This document shows, in pieces, positions 1 to 8,792 of a stretch of 64,000 bases of DNA. Where the stretch lies: positions 33,961 to 97,960 of the forward strand of contig JBNRML010000036.1 in the NCBI GenBank assembly GCA_050309585.1, in the 5' to 3' direction. Position 1 is the first letter of the stretch; every line of letters starts with the position of its first letter. The notes under the pieces were generated by a model. That model had not been told where the DNA came from. It worked only from the letters and a program-made list of their open reading frames with translations, and ran no database searches. This stretch comes from Bovifimicola sp050309585. Lineage in GTDB: Bacteria; Bacillota; Clostridia; Lachnospirales; Lachnospiraceae. A program made the translations under genes and the position numbers.

Positions 1-1745
1 AGTGCTAAGGAAGCATGTACACAACAGTAGTCAAATTCGATACCCTGACCGATTCTGTTAGGACCACCGCCGAGAATCATAATCTTTGGTTTGTCTGTAT
101 TTACAGGGTTTTTATCCTCTGCATTATATGTTGAATAGTAATATGCACTGTCAGGTGTACCACTTACATGTACCCCTTCCCATGCCTCAACAACGCCTAA
201 TTCTGTACGTTTGTTTCTGATGTCTTCTTCTGGAATATCAAGGATAAGGCTTAAGTATTTGTCAGAAAATCCGTTTTTCTTAGCTGAAATCAGTGCCTCA
301 TCTGATGGAAGAGATCCTTTTGATTTTGCAAGAGCTTCTTCCTCTTCAACTAATTCCTTCATCTGTTCAATAAAATAATGTTTAACCTTTGTAATCTCAA
401 AAATTTCATCAACTGTTGCACCTTTTCTGAGAGCTTCATACATAACGAAGTGACGCTCACTTGAAGGATGTGCAAGCATATTAAGTAATTCTTCTTTTGT
501 TTTCTTGTTGAAGTCCTTTGCGTATCCAAGACCATAGCGTCCTGTCTCAAGGCTTCGAATTGCCTTCTGGAAGGCTTCTTTGTAGGTTTTACCGATACTC
601 ATTACTTCACCAACGGCGCGCATCTGTGTACCAAGCTTGTCTTCAACACCCTTGAATTTTTCAAAAGCCCAACGTGCAAATTTGATAACAACGTAATCTC
701 CGTCCGGAACATATTTATCCAATGTACCGTATTTACCACATTCAATGTCTTTTAATGTAAGACCTGCCGCCAACATTGCTGAAACCAAAGCGATAGGGAA
801 GCCGGTGGCTTTGGAAGCAAGAGCAGAAGAACGTGAAGTTCTAGGATTGATTTCAATAACTACGATTCTGTCTGTAACCGGGTCATGAGCGAACTGTACG
901 TTTGTACCACCGATAACCTGAACAGAATCAACAATTTTATATGCCTGTTCCTGAAGTCTTTTCTGGAGCTCTTCTGAGATTGTGAGCATTGGAGCGGAGC
1001 AGAAAGAGTCACCTGTATGAACCCCAAGTGGGTCGATGTTTTCAATGAAACATACAGTAATCATATTTCCTTTAGAATCCCTGACCACTTCTAACTCTAA
1101 TTCTTCCCAGCCTAAAATTGACTCTTCAACTAAAACCTGTCCAACAAGACTGGCCTGAAGACCACGGGAACAAACGGTTTTTAATTCTTCTTTGTTGTAT
1201 ACAAGTCCACCGCCGGAACCACCCATTGTGTAAGCAGGACGCAGTACAACAGGATAGCCAAGTCTGTCAGCTATTTCGAGAGCTTCCTCAACTGAATATG
1301 AAACCTCACTGCGTGCCATCTCAACGCCAATGGCATCCATTGATTTCTTAAATTCGATACGGTCCTCGCCGCGCTCAATGGCATCAACCTGAACACCTAT
1401 AACCTTAACATTATATTTATCGAGAATTCCTTCTTTGGCAAGCTCTGCACAAAGGTTTAATCCGGACTGTCCACCAAGGTTTGGAAGTAAAGCATCCGGT
1501 CTTTCTTTCTCTATAATCTGTTCGAGACGCTTAACGTTAAGTGGCTCGATGTATGTCACATCAGCAATTTCAGGATCCGTCATAATTGTGGCTGGATTTG
1601 AATTTACTAATACAATTTCATAACCTAATTTTCTAAGTGCCTTACAAGCCTGTGTTCCAGAATAATCAAACTCGCAGGCCTGACCAATGATAATCGGACC
1701 TGAACCGATGATAAGTACTTTATTAATGTCTTCTCTTTTTGGCAT
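1..1745 (-). CDS. carB: Carbamoyl-phosphate synthase large subunit, N-terminal half (partial)
   Basis: This large subunit makes carbamoyl phosphate from bicarbonate, ammonia (delivered by CarA) and two ATP, for pyrimidine and arginine synthesis in the cytoplasm. The gene reads leftwards and leaves the window after 581 codons, a little over half of the usual length of about 1070. The protein opens with MPKREDINKVLIIGSGPI and contains the first ATP-grasp domain with GGSGGG, the HTGDS segment and INPRTSRSSALASKATG. The left edge reaches GGGPNRIGQGIEFDY, the start of the second synthetase half. The start is set by a GGAGG eight bases upstream of ATG 1745; an in-frame ATG at 1760 lies upstream of that site and is unlikely. 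The missing part, and probably carA, lie outside the window. Confidence 0.97.
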   Translation of the reverse strand, partial: MPKREDINKVLIIGSGPIIIGQACEFDYSGTQACKALRKLGYEIVLVNSNPATIMTDPEIADVTYIEPLNVKRLEQIIEKERPDALLPNLGGQSGLNLCAELAKEGILDKYNVKVIGVQVDAIERGEDRIEFKKSMDAIGVEMARSEVSYSVEEALEIADRLGYPVVLRPAYTMGGSGGGLVYNKEELKTVCSRGLQASLVGQVLVEESILGWEELELEVVRDSKGNMITVCFIENIDPLGVHTGDSFCSAPMLTISEELQKRLQEQAYKIVDSVQVIGGTNVQFAHDPVTDRIVVIEINPRTSRSSALASKATGFPIALVSAMLAAGLTLKDIECGKYGTLDKYVPDGDYVVIKFARWAFEKFKGVEDKLGTQMRAVGEVMSIGKTYKEAFQKAIRSLETGRYGLGYAKDFNKKTKEELLNMLAHPSSERHFVMYEALRKGATVDEIFEITKVKHYFIEQMKELVEEEEALAKSKGSLPSDEALISAKKNGFSDKYLSLILDIPEEDIRNKRTELGVVEAWEGVHVSGTPDSAYYYSTYNAEDKNPVNTDKPKIMILGGGPNRIGQGIEFDYCCVHASLA

Positions 1746-1777
1746 TTTGTTTTCCTCCATTTTTACATATATTTCTT

Positions 1778-1809
1778 ATTATAACTTAAAAATAAAAAAA
1801 CATAAACAA
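1778..1809 (-). promoter_or_regulatory. Possible carB promoter
   Basis: On the minus strand a perfect TATAAT (1778-1783) lies about 30 bases before the carB start. The only -35-like hexamer, TTGTTT (1804-1809), is 20 bases away, which is longer than ideal. The -10 is convincing and the -35 is not. Confidence 0.35.
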
Positions 1810-1910
1810 TTTTTTATTAAATGGTGAAAAATTATTGTTTAGGTTATATAATTTATCAAAAAATAAGAAAGAAACAGTTATCAGGATACAAAAAGGAAAT
1901 TAGGGATACT

Positions 1911-3263
1911 ATGGGACAAATTATTTTCAGCATTATTGTTATTTTAATGATTTCAATAGACACGGAAATCATAAGAAAAGTTTTCAAAAATCCGAAGGGG
2001 CACAGCGAATATTTTGCAAAGGCCGCAATTGCCTCGATTATTACATCAATTAGTTATCTGGTGAGCATACTTACCGACAATTATCTAGTGATGAAAATTG
2101 CCTGTGCTTTTTATTTCACTTCCATAGACATAATGTTATTATTTCTATTGATATACATAATCTACTATTCAAGATACAAAATGAGCAGGGTGATGAAATT
2201 TTTTTTGTATATGATGGAAGTATGGATAGGATTTGACATAATCGTTGAATTCATTAATCCATTTAAAGAAATAGCTATGGAATACAGAGAGATTCAAGGG
2301 GCAATCACCAGGTGGCAGTATTCTCCTAAGCTGCTTTATCAAATGCATCTCATATTGAGTTATACAATAAAAGCTGCTATTTTTTATCTTCTAATTCGAA
2401 GAATGATGCATACATCAGCTGCTTACAGACAGAAGTATTACACAATAATTGCTGGTATTATGTTTGTGGTTGCCTTAAATGGGGTGTTCCTGTTTATTAA
2501 TAAGGAGAGCCGCCTGTTAGATTACTCAATAATCTTTTATGGTTTTATGATAATGATTTTGTATTGGAACACGTATTATTACTCTAAACATGGAATGTTA
2601 AATCATGTCAGGCAGATGATATTGGACGAAATTGAACATCCCATAGTGTTGTTTGATGAGGAAAAAGTAGTTGCTCTGAGCAATTATGCTGCTGATGTGT
2701 TTGTAGGTGAGAAGGAAAAAATGGACTTATCTATGAGTGATTTTGTCAGCAAATATGATTTGGACGAGAAATTGTTAAGCACAAAAGAGGACAACTATTT
2801 CTTATGGAATTATTCAGTTGATGATGAAAATGTACTGACTTTCAGAGTTGATTTTCATATTCTCCGGGATAAGAAAAACAGAATAATTGGAAGAATGTTT
2901 GTCTTTACGGACAATTCACTGGAGATTGACATTTTGACGGGATTTCAGTCAAAAAACAGCTTTCAGAGACATATGCACACTGATTACTTAAATATAGAAT
3001 ATCCTGCGGCAGTTGCCATTTGTGATATTAACAGACTGTCTGTAATAAACAAAATAATGGGTGAGAAGATGGGGGATAAGGCAATAACCGTTCTGTCAGA
3101 GCTTATGAGAAAATATCTTCCAAAGGATACATATTTCGCGAGACTGGATGATGCGAATTTACTTGCAATTTGTCCGAAAACAGATTTGAATGAAATGAGA
3201 GAATCCTTGAAAAAAAATAAGGACGGAGTTTTCATCTTTGTCAGGGTACGCAATGAAGCTTGA
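1911..3263 (+). CDS. N-terminal fragment: 7TM sensor, PAS, degenerate GGDEF
   Basis: This is the first open frame of the broken c-di-GMP gene. Residues 1 to about 225 hold roughly seven hydrophobic helices resembling the 7TM module found at the N-terminus of some histidine kinases. A PAS-like segment follows (EIEHPIVLFDEEKVVALS). After it comes a GGDEF-type fold in which the signature is replaced by RLDDANLLAI, so cyclase activity is not expected even in the intact ancestor. The frame ends in a foreign tail (RVRNEA) after the shift near 3240. If made, the product would be a membrane sensor without its output part. Confidence 0.55.
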   Translation: MGQIIFSIIVILMISIDTEIIRKVFKNPKGHSEYFAKAAIASIITSISYLVSILTDNYLVMKIACAFYFTSIDIMLLFLLIYIIYYSRYKMSRVMKFFLYMMEVWIGFDIIVEFINPFKEIAMEYREIQGAITRWQYSPKLLYQMHLILSYTIKAAIFYLLIRRMMHTSAAYRQKYYTIIAGIMFVVALNGVFLFINKESRLLDYSIIFYGFMIMILYWNTYYYSKHGMLNHVRQMILDEIEHPIVLFDEEKVVALSNYAADVFVGEKEKMDLSMSDFVSKYDLDEKLLSTKEDNYFLWNYSVDDENVLTFRVDFHILRDKKNRIIGRMFVFTDNSLEIDILTGFQSKNSFQRHMHTDYLNIEYPAAVAICDINRLSVINKIMGEKMGDKAITVLSELMRKYLPKDTYFARLDDANLLAICPKTDLNEMRESLKKNKDGVFIFVRVRNEA

Positions 3264-3455
3264 TATGCAGAGTGCCGTTAGTGTTGCTGAAAATGAGGAA
3301 ACGGATTTGGAGGAGGCTGTGAGCAATGCTGAAAAAAGCATGCGTTCAAGAAAACTTATGGATGGCAGTTCAGCACACTCTTCTCTTTTGGATTCCTTTG
3401 CCCAGACATTGAAGGAGTCAGACAGCACTACACAGGAGCATGTATAATAGCAGTT

Positions 3456-4589
3456 GTGGATACATATGATGCAATGACTAATGAGCGGCCTTACAGAAAA
3501 GCATTGTCGGAAAAGGCGGCAAGGGAGGAGCTCAGAAAATGTGCCGGAAGTCAGTTTGACCCGGGAATTGTTGCCGAGTTTATCAGGATGTTAGAGGAAA
3601 TGAAGGGAGTTAGTGAGGAAGAGCAGGACAGTGCCTTGGAGAGTAATGTTGAACCACAGAAAGATATTGGAGGCCTGCAGAATTGGAGGGTCACAGATGA
3701 TAATAGAATATCTTCATATACGAAATTTGTTATTAATGAGAATAAAAAGATTATTTCCATAGATGATTCCTTTGAGGAAATAACAGGATATGGAAGCGGT
3801 GACTTAGATGTATACAATTTATCACATTATGACCTTGTACCGATAGCAGACAGAAATGACTTTATCGTTAAAACAGAAGAACAATTGAGGGATAAGGGAG
3901 AAACCCTTGTAGAGCATCATCTGGTGAGAAAGGACGGTGCGGTCAGAAATGTAATGAGCTTTGTGAAGAATATTTTTAATTCAGTTACAAGGGAGGCTCA
4001 GTCATATGTGGTGCTTGCGGATATTGAGAAAACAAATGCGGTAAGTGTTGCTAAGGAAAAGGAGAGGGAAAGCATAAGGCGTAGTATTGAAAAATGGGAG
4101 GAAAATGCCAGAAAAGACTCTCTCACAGACATATACAACAGGGTTGCATTTGCCAATGAAGTTGAAACTGCCCTTCTTAACGAGGATAAACAGATTGTTT
4201 TTATCATCATGGATGTAGATAAGTTCAAGGAATATAATGATGAGTACGGGAATCTTGCGGGTGATAAGCTGTTGCAGATTGTATCGAAGGCTCTTAAGGA
4301 TAGTATTTGTATGGATGGATTTGCCGGAAGGCTTGGGGGAGATGAGTTTGCGGCTGTTATTATCCAGGACAAGGGAATATTGAGTGAAGATTTGAAAAAA
4401 AGAGTTGAGCTTGTTTGGAAGGAAATCAGCAGTTCATTGTCAACCATGGATAAATTCGCCTCAGTATCAATGGGAGCTGTGGCAACAACCGTGGAAAACA
4501 GGAATTTTCACGATTTATATAAAGGCGCAGATAAAATGCTGTACGAAGTGAAAAAATACGGAAGAAATAGTTATAAGACTGATGTGTAG
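3456..4589 (+). CDS. C-terminal fragment: HD-GYP remnant, PAS and intact GGDEF
   Basis: This is the distal open frame of the same broken gene. It starts in the last third of an HD-GYP domain (VVDTYDAMTNERPYRKAL, then QFDPGIVAEF), continues with a PAS domain of roughly residues 85-200 and ends in a GGDEF domain carrying an intact RLGGDEFAAV and the DVDKFKEYND metal/substrate motif. The domain would be a competent diguanylate cyclase by sequence. The GTG at 3456 has no clear ribosome site and is simply the first possible start, so expression as a separate protein is doubtful. Confidence 0.55.
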   Translation: MDTYDAMTNERPYRKALSEKAAREELRKCAGSQFDPGIVAEFIRMLEEMKGVSEEEQDSALESNVEPQKDIGGLQNWRVTDDNRISSYTKFVINENKKIISIDDSFEEITGYGSGDLDVYNLSHYDLVPIADRNDFIVKTEEQLRDKGETLVEHHLVRKDGAVRNVMSFVKNIFNSVTREAQSYVVLADIEKTNAVSVAKEKERESIRRSIEKWEENARKDSLTDIYNRVAFANEVETALLNEDKQIVFIIMDVDKFKEYNDEYGNLAGDKLLQIVSKALKDSICMDGFAGRLGGDEFAAVIIQDKGILSEDLKKRVELVWKEISSSLSTMDKFASVSMGAVATTVENRNFHDLYKGADKMLYEVKKYGRNSYKTDV

Positions 4590-4595
4590 AAATGA

Positions 4596-5237
4596 TTAAG
4601 ATGTCTTTTTGAATTTCTTAAGACAAATCTCATTTAAACAACATTCATCGCAATGGGGCTTTCTGGCAGTGCAGACAGCTCTGCCGTGATATACAAGGCG
4701 GTGGCAGAAATCATTCCCTTCTTCAGGGGGAATGATTTTCCACAAAGCCATTTCTACTTTTTTAGGTTCTTTTATATTATCCACCAATCCAAATCGGTTT
4801 ACAAGACGTATACAATGAGTGTCTGTGACGATGGCGGGTTTAGAAAAAACATCTCCTAATACAAGATTTGCACTTTTTCTTCCCACACCGGGAAGCTTTA
4901 AGAGGTCATCCATATTATCAGGAACATTTCCGGAAAAATCGTCCCGTAACATTTTCATACAGAGACTGATGTCTCTTGCCTTACTATGACCGAGACCGCA
5001 AGGTTTAACTATCGACTCGATTTCTTCTACTGAAGCATCTGCGAGAGCTTCTACAGAAGGGAATTTCTCATAGAGAGCAGGGACAACCCTGTTTACTCTC
5101 TCGTCTGTGCACTGAGCAGCGAGTCTCACGCTGACCAAAAGTTTCCAGGCATCATTGTAATCCAGACTGCATTTTGCATCTGGATACTCACGTTTTAATA
5201 AATCAATAATTTTTGCGGCTCTTTCTTTTTTTGTCAT
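4596..5237 (-). CDS. nth: Endonuclease III (DNA glycosylase/AP lyase)
   Basis: This base-excision repair enzyme removes oxidised pyrimidines and cuts at the abasic site. At 213 residues the length is normal. The helix-hairpin-helix LPGVGRKSAN carries the catalytic lysine and is followed by the aspartate-bearing TDTHCIRL. The C-terminus shows the four cysteines of the [4Fe-4S] cluster spaced C-x6-C-x2-C-x5-C (CTARKPHCDECCLNEIC). The gene lies 33 bases behind the formate/nitrite channel gene on the same strand, so the two are probably co-transcribed. It converges with the broken GGDEF gene with only six bases between stop codons. Confidence 0.96.
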   Translation of the reverse strand: MTKKERAAKIIDLLKREYPDAKCSLDYNDAWKLLVSVRLAAQCTDERVNRVVPALYEKFPSVEALADASVEEIESIVKPCGLGHSKARDISLCMKMLRDDFSGNVPDNMDDLLKLPGVGRKSANLVLGDVFSKPAIVTDTHCIRLVNRFGLVDNIKEPKKVEMALWKIIPPEEGNDFCHRLVYHGRAVCTARKPHCDECCLNEICLKKFKKTS

Positions 5238-5270
5238 TTCCCGTAAACCTTTCAGGTGATTTCTTGATAT

Positions 5271-6032
5271 TTATTTTTCGTCAGCCATAAGCTTTAGCGG
5301 CAGTCCCAAAAGAACAGCACCACCTAGTATATTTCCAATGGTAACGAAGAACATACTCTTGGCAATAAGTGTCAGACTGACATTGTCAAGAAGCAAATAT
5401 GCAATAGAGAATGTTCCCATATTTGCAATACAGTGTTCAAAGCCTGCTGCCACAAAAGTCATGATAACAGCGGCCATAACAATTATTTTTCCACTTTCTG
5501 ATTTCATTCTTGTGCCTGTCCACACAGCAAGACAAACCATGAAGTTACAAAGGATACCACGGAGCAGAAGTTCTACGGGTGTTGCAGAGAGCTTTGCATT
5601 AATGAAGCTGTTATAGTAATCAGTTAAAATCTGTTTTGATGCATTGCTCGCAACAAACATCGCCGACAAAATAAATGCTCCGATGAAATTTCCTATGTAG
5701 CTTACTATCCAGACTTTTATGACATCAGAAATTTTACACGAGCGATTGTAGGCACCTATTGCCATTGTCATATTGTTGCCTGTAAACAATTCGCCACCGA
5801 TGAATACAATAAGTATAATTGCAATGGAAAACAGTAATGAGCTCAAAAGTTTTCCAAACTGGGGATAAGTAGGGAACAAAACTGCTGCCGAAATATTAGA
5901 TAGTATAGTTGCTACAACAATATAAAATCCTGCTATAACTGAGCGGGTAAAATATTTGCCTAAATGTTTGCTGCACATTTCGGCTTTGTTAGAGGCAGCT
6001 TTTGAAACGACCTCTATATCCTGAATGTACAT
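5271..6032 (-). CDS. Formate/nitrite transporter (FNT) family channel
   Basis: This is a pentameric membrane channel family that passes formate, nitrite or related small anions. The 253-residue product has about six hydrophobic helices and the family signatures GAYNRSC near the middle and FEHCIANM in the second half. AGGAGG lies eight bases upstream of the ATG. In an anaerobic fermenter, formate export or import is the likeliest role, but the substrate (formate, nitrite or hydrosulphide) cannot be read from the sequence. It heads a two-gene unit with nth. Confidence 0.88.
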   Translation of the reverse strand: MYIQDIEVVSKAASNKAEMCSKHLGKYFTRSVIAGFYIVVATILSNISAAVLFPTYPQFGKLLSSLLFSIAIILIVFIGGELFTGNNMTMAIGAYNRSCKISDVIKVWIVSYIGNFIGAFILSAMFVASNASKQILTDYYNSFINAKLSATPVELLLRGILCNFMVCLAVWTGTRMKSESGKIIVMAAVIMTFVAAGFEHCIANMGTFSIAYLLLDNVSLTLIAKSMFFVTIGNILGGAVLLGLPLKLMADEK

Positions 6033-6054
6033 TTCTGAGTCCTCCTAAAAATTA

Positions 6055-6507
6055 TTAGCTTAAAAGAATTGGTAAAATAGTGGTACTGTAAATAATAAGG
6101 TACGTGATTGATACGCAGAAACCTACGATACTTGTTATAAGACCTGCCATACAAAAGTTCTCTGTGTTACCCTTATTTTTGGCAACCAGTGAAAGTACAA
6201 AACCAACTATGGCAAGAACAAGACCTATAAGACCACAACATACAATGCTGACTATACCGCATACCATTGAGGCAATAGCCATCCCGTGGGCAGGTGGTGT
6301 TGGATTATATCCGTTATAATTGTTATTGTAGCCATTGTTATAATTATTGTTATAACAATCGTTGCTGTATCCAATGTTGTCATTATAATAACCGCCGTTG
6401 TTGTAGCCACCGTTGTTGTCATTATAATAACCGCCGTTATTGTAGCCACCATTATTATAGTCTCCGTTATTATAACCACCATTGTTATATCCGTTATTGT
6501 TGTCCAT
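6055..6507 (-). CDS. DUF4190-type membrane protein with Asn/Gly/Tyr-rich head
   Basis: Residues 1 to about 68 are almost only Asn, Gly, Tyr and Asp in short repeats such as NNGGYNNGGYYNDN. Residues 73-150 form two hydrophobic helices with the pattern of DUF4190 proteins (GMAIASMVCGIVSIVCC, GLIGLVLAIVGFVLSLVA). A role is unknown; DUF4190 proteins are often partners or substrates of phospho-signalling. A very similar Tyr/Asn/Gly repeat occurs in the C-terminal region of the Ser/Thr kinase at 46199-47665. The gene has its own strong promoter. Confidence 0.8.
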   Translation of the reverse strand: MDNNNGYNNGGYNNGDYNNGGYNNGGYYNDNNGGYNNGGYYNDNIGYSNDCYNNNYNNGYNNNYNGYNPTPPAHGMAIASMVCGIVSIVCCGLIGLVLAIVGFVLSLVAKNKGNTENFCMAGLITSIVGFCVSITYLIIYSTTILPILLS

Positions 6508-6555
6508 AAAATACTCCTTTCTGAGTGTATTTGTTTCAAAATAATTACAAAGAAA

Positions 6556-6584
6556 ATTTTATTCAATTTTTATAAAAATGTCAA
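6556..6584 (-). promoter_or_regulatory. Sigma-A-type promoter of the DUF4190 gene
   Basis: On the minus strand a perfect TTGACA (6579-6584) is followed after exactly 17 bases by TAAAAT (6556-6561). It lies about 50 bases before the ATG at 6507, which has an AAAGGAG ribosome site. Confidence 0.75.
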
Positions 6585-6619
6585 GTTTAGCATAAATAAA
6601 TAACAGTTTTCATAGAAAA

Positions 6620-7027
6620 TTATATTGGACGAAAGAAAGAAAAGGCTTTAACATTTCTTAAAAATGCCCATATAACTATCACTGTCAGACAGATATAATA
6701 GCATGTAAAGGTGAATTTCTGACTGGAAAGAAAAGCGGGTTTTCCAATAAAGCGTAAAATGCTGTAAATAACCCAGAATGTAATAATTATAAATGCCGCC
6801 ATATTCTGATGAAGTGCCAGAGGAATGTTAAAGTCCATGATTGCAAGAAACATTCTTGTTATTCCACAGCCCGGACAGTAAAGCCCGGTTAAGTCGTGAT
6901 AAAAGCAGCTAAAGGAAAAAACGGTGGTTTTTATTATGAATGTATATAATCCACCAAAAAATAATATTACAGAATATATGACAATTATATTTTTTCTCGC
7001 TGAGTTAAGAGGTGAGTTGCCCTTCAT
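6620..7027 (-). CDS. DUF2752 family membrane protein
   Basis: A small integral membrane protein of 135 residues with about three hydrophobic helices. It carries the family signature CPGCGITR, followed by LHQN, in the middle. The function of DUF2752 proteins is unknown. The conserved CPGCG motif suggests a thiol or metal site at the membrane face, but that is inference. AAAGGAG lies about 12 bases before the chosen ATG, which is rather far; no better start is visible. It has its own promoter and faces away from the aminopeptidase gene. Confidence 0.8.
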   Translation of the reverse strand: MKGNSPLNSARKNIIVIYSVILFFGGLYTFIIKTTVFSFSCFYHDLTGLYCPGCGITRMFLAIMDFNIPLALHQNMAAFIIITFWVIYSILRFIGKPAFLSSQKFTFTCYYICLTVIVIWAFLRNVKAFSFFRPI

Positions 7028-7066
7028 ACCAATTTTACACTCCTTTGTGAAAGTTTACTTCGTGTA

Positions 7067-7094
7067 AGTATATCATAAATTTACAGGTTGTAAA
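7067..7094 (-). promoter_or_regulatory. Promoter of the DUF2752 gene
   Basis: The minus strand has TTTACA (7089-7094), a 16-base spacer and TATACT (7067-7072), 40 bases ahead of the start codon. Confidence 0.55.
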
Positions 7095-7195
7095 TACGTG
7101 TGAATTGTGGCATACTTAACGTAGAATTAAAAACTATATGCTATGGTATTGATGTGTATGTTGGTGTGAGCGTGGATATGTACGTTGGTGTGCAC

Positions 7196-7441
7196 GTTGG
7201 AGCTTGCGCAGATTTCTCTTCGCCTCTTCGCGTAAAAACGCTCAGAAATGGAGATAGTGTGAAAAGTACCTACTAGAAAGCTCAAAATGCTGGAAGGGTG
7301 GGTAAAAATTCAGGACAAAAGAGCAAAAATACCTACTGAAAAGCCCAAAAAGTTAGAACAGTAGGTAAAAAAGCAAGAATAAGAGTAAAATGAAGTTTCA
7401 GCGTCTACGCAAATAAATTTGCTGCGGAATGGAGGAATAAT
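7196..7441 (+). repeat. Degenerate copies of dispersed element R (R1)
   Basis: The 414-base gap between the DUF2752 and aminopeptidase genes holds no ORF with a ribosome site. Two worn copies of element R are recognisable. At 7221-7265, GCCTCTTCGCGTAAA, then a diverged CTCAGAAATGGAG and AGTGTGAAAA match the copy near 28965-29000. At 7400-7441, CTACGCAAATAAATTTGC and then GGAATGGAGGAATAAT lead directly into the ATG of the aminopeptidase, supplying its Shine-Dalgarno. Between them lie two TACCTACT hairpins (separate entry). Upstream, 7140-7200 contains imperfect repeats of GTATGTTGGTGTG with no evident function. Confidence 0.6.
7267..7367. repeat. Tandem TACCTACT/AGTAGGTA hairpin pair
   Basis: TACCTACT occurs at 7267 and again at 7330. 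The second copy is closed by a perfect inverted AGTAGGTA at 7360-7367; the first is closed by a diverged GGTGGGTA at 7297-7304. The loops are also related (GAAAGCTCAAAATG against GAAAAGCCCAAAAA). The unit repeats every 63 bases. No T-run follows, so these are not intrinsic terminators. Confidence 0.6.
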
Positions 7442-8701
7442 ATGGAAAATGCAAAGAAATTATTAGAATTTATAGAAAAAAGTCCAAGTATGTTTCATTG
7501 TGTTAATGAGATAAAAAATATGGCATTAACTGCCGGATACACAGAAAAAAAAGAAAATGAGGACTGGAATTTTGGCAGTGGAAAGTATTTTGTATCAAGA
7601 AATGATTCTTCGGCTGCACTTATTGATATTCCTAAAGGTGATATAAAAGGATTTCATGTGGTGGCATCCCACAGTGATTCGCCCTGCTATAAGGTGAAGG
7701 AAAATCCTGACATCAGTGTGGAAGGACATTACAGAAGAATAAATGTTGAAAAATATGGTGGAATGATTATTAATTCGTGGCTGGACAGGCCGCTTTCAGT
7801 GGCAGGAAGAGTTGTTGTGGATGGTAAGGAGGGGCTTGAGCGTCACCTTGTGAATATTTCTGAGGATTTAATGGTGATACCTAATCTGGCCATTCACATG
7901 AACAGAGATGTCAATAAGGGATATGAGTATCATGTACAGAAGGATATGTGTCCACTGACTTGCAGTATCCCGGAGGGGAAAAAACTTGTGGAGATAGTCT
8001 CTGATAGAACCGGGATTCCGGGTGAAAACATTTTAGGGGAGGACCTGTTTTTGTATGTCAGAGACAGGGGAAGAATTATTGGCAGTGAAAGGGATATGAT
8101 TTTATCGCCAAAACTAGATGATTTAGAATGTGTTTACAGCTCTGTAAGGGCAATAATTGAGTCAGAGGCGAAGAGTTACATAAATATATGCATTGTTTTT
8201 GATAACGAAGAGGTGGGAAGCGGAACCTCACAGGGAGCAGATTCCACATTCTTCACAGATATTTTAAATGAGATTAAGAAGGGGATTTGTATTGATGAAT
8301 GTGAACTTAGGAAAATGATTGCAAACAGCCTGTTGATATCTGCCGACAATGCCCATGCCGTTCATCCGGCATATCCGGAAAAATCAGACCCCACAAACAG
8401 ACCATATATTAACGGTGGAGTGGTCATAAAATATCACGGCGGACAGAAGTATACCACAGACGGGAGAACTGGTGCAATGATTAAGGCAATGTGTAAGAGG
8501 GCAGGGGTTCCATATCAGACCTTTGCAAATCATTCTGATTCAGCGGGAGGTTCTACGCTGGGAAATATTTCAACGGCACATGTGTCGATGCCATCAGTGG
8601 ATATTGGGCTGCCGCAGCTAGCAATGCATTCAGCAGTGGAAACAGCAGGTGTCAGGGATTTAGGATATTTGATTAAATTACTAAAGGAATTTTATCAATA
8701 A
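7442..8701 (+). CDS. apeB: M18 family aminopeptidase
   Basis: A cytoplasmic two-metal aminopeptidase that removes N-terminal residues from peptides. The 419-residue length fits. The M18 motifs are in order: ASHSDSP with the first metal ligands near residues 77-79, LDDLE, the catalytic FDNEEVGSGTSQGA, SADNAHAVHPAYPEKSDP, and near the end GGSTLGNIS and a late histidine in LAMHSAVE. Its ribosome site GGAGG comes from the worn R element immediately upstream. The preceding gene is divergent and the following GH5 gene starts 91 bases later, so it is probably transcribed alone or with GH5. Confidence 0.95.
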   Translation: MENAKKLLEFIEKSPSMFHCVNEIKNMALTAGYTEKKENEDWNFGSGKYFVSRNDSSAALIDIPKGDIKGFHVVASHSDSPCYKVKENPDISVEGHYRRINVEKYGGMIINSWLDRPLSVAGRVVVDGKEGLERHLVNISEDLMVIPNLAIHMNRDVNKGYEYHVQKDMCPLTCSIPEGKKLVEIVSDRTGIPGENILGEDLFLYVRDRGRIIGSERDMILSPKLDDLECVYSSVRAIIESEAKSYINICIVFDNEEVGSGTSQGADSTFFTDILNEIKKGICIDECELRKMIANSLLISADNAHAVHPAYPEKSDPTNRPYINGGVVIKYHGGQKYTTDGRTGAMIKAMCKRAGVPYQTFANHSDSAGGSTLGNISTAHVSMPSVDIGLPQLAMHSAVETAGVRDLGYLIKLLKEFYQ

Positions 8702-8792
8702 ATGTACGCTAACAAATGAGGATTAATATAAATTACAGGTTTGGATTTAAGTATAATTATCATATCAGTTGGAGTGAAAGGAAAGTTCGTAA

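Larger units (their letters stand above)
1911..4589 (+). pseudogene. Decayed 7TM-PAS-GGDEF-(HD-GYP)-PAS-GGDEF c-di-GMP protein
   Basis: Read across frames, this stretch spells one former multidomain c-di-GMP protein. It has a seven-helix membrane region, a PAS domain, a first GGDEF-like domain, remnants of HD-GYP, a second PAS and a second GGDEF. Two lesions are visible. Near 3240 the frame shifts by one base inside the first GGDEF domain: frame one ends in a stop at 3263, while the expected continuation SGYAMKLDMQSAV is in the next frame to 3447. Around 3440 the frame of the HD-GYP opening (SFAQTLKESDSTTQEHV) jumps straight to IIAVVDTYDAMTNERPYRKAL, the end of an HD-GYP domain, so about 100 residues with the HD and GYP catalytic motifs are deleted. 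ATG 1911, after an AGGAAATTAGGG stretch, is preferred to ATG 1821, which has no ribosome site. The first lesion could be a sequencing error; the deletion could not. Confidence 0.8.

Noticed and set aside
1118..1623. Short plus-strand frames within the carB region
   Set aside because: Antisense shadows of carB, which continues uninterrupted on the minus strand to the window edge.
3238..3447. 69-residue frame in the decayed GGDEF gene
   Set aside because: It is the continuation of the first GGDEF domain after the frame shift, not a separate gene.
6252..6603. Overlapping Ile/Thr/Val- or Tyr/Cys-rich frames on both strands
   Set aside because: Products of the AAT/GGT triplet repeats encoding the Asn/Gly/Tyr head of the DUF4190 gene; composition is that of a shifted repeat, not of a protein.
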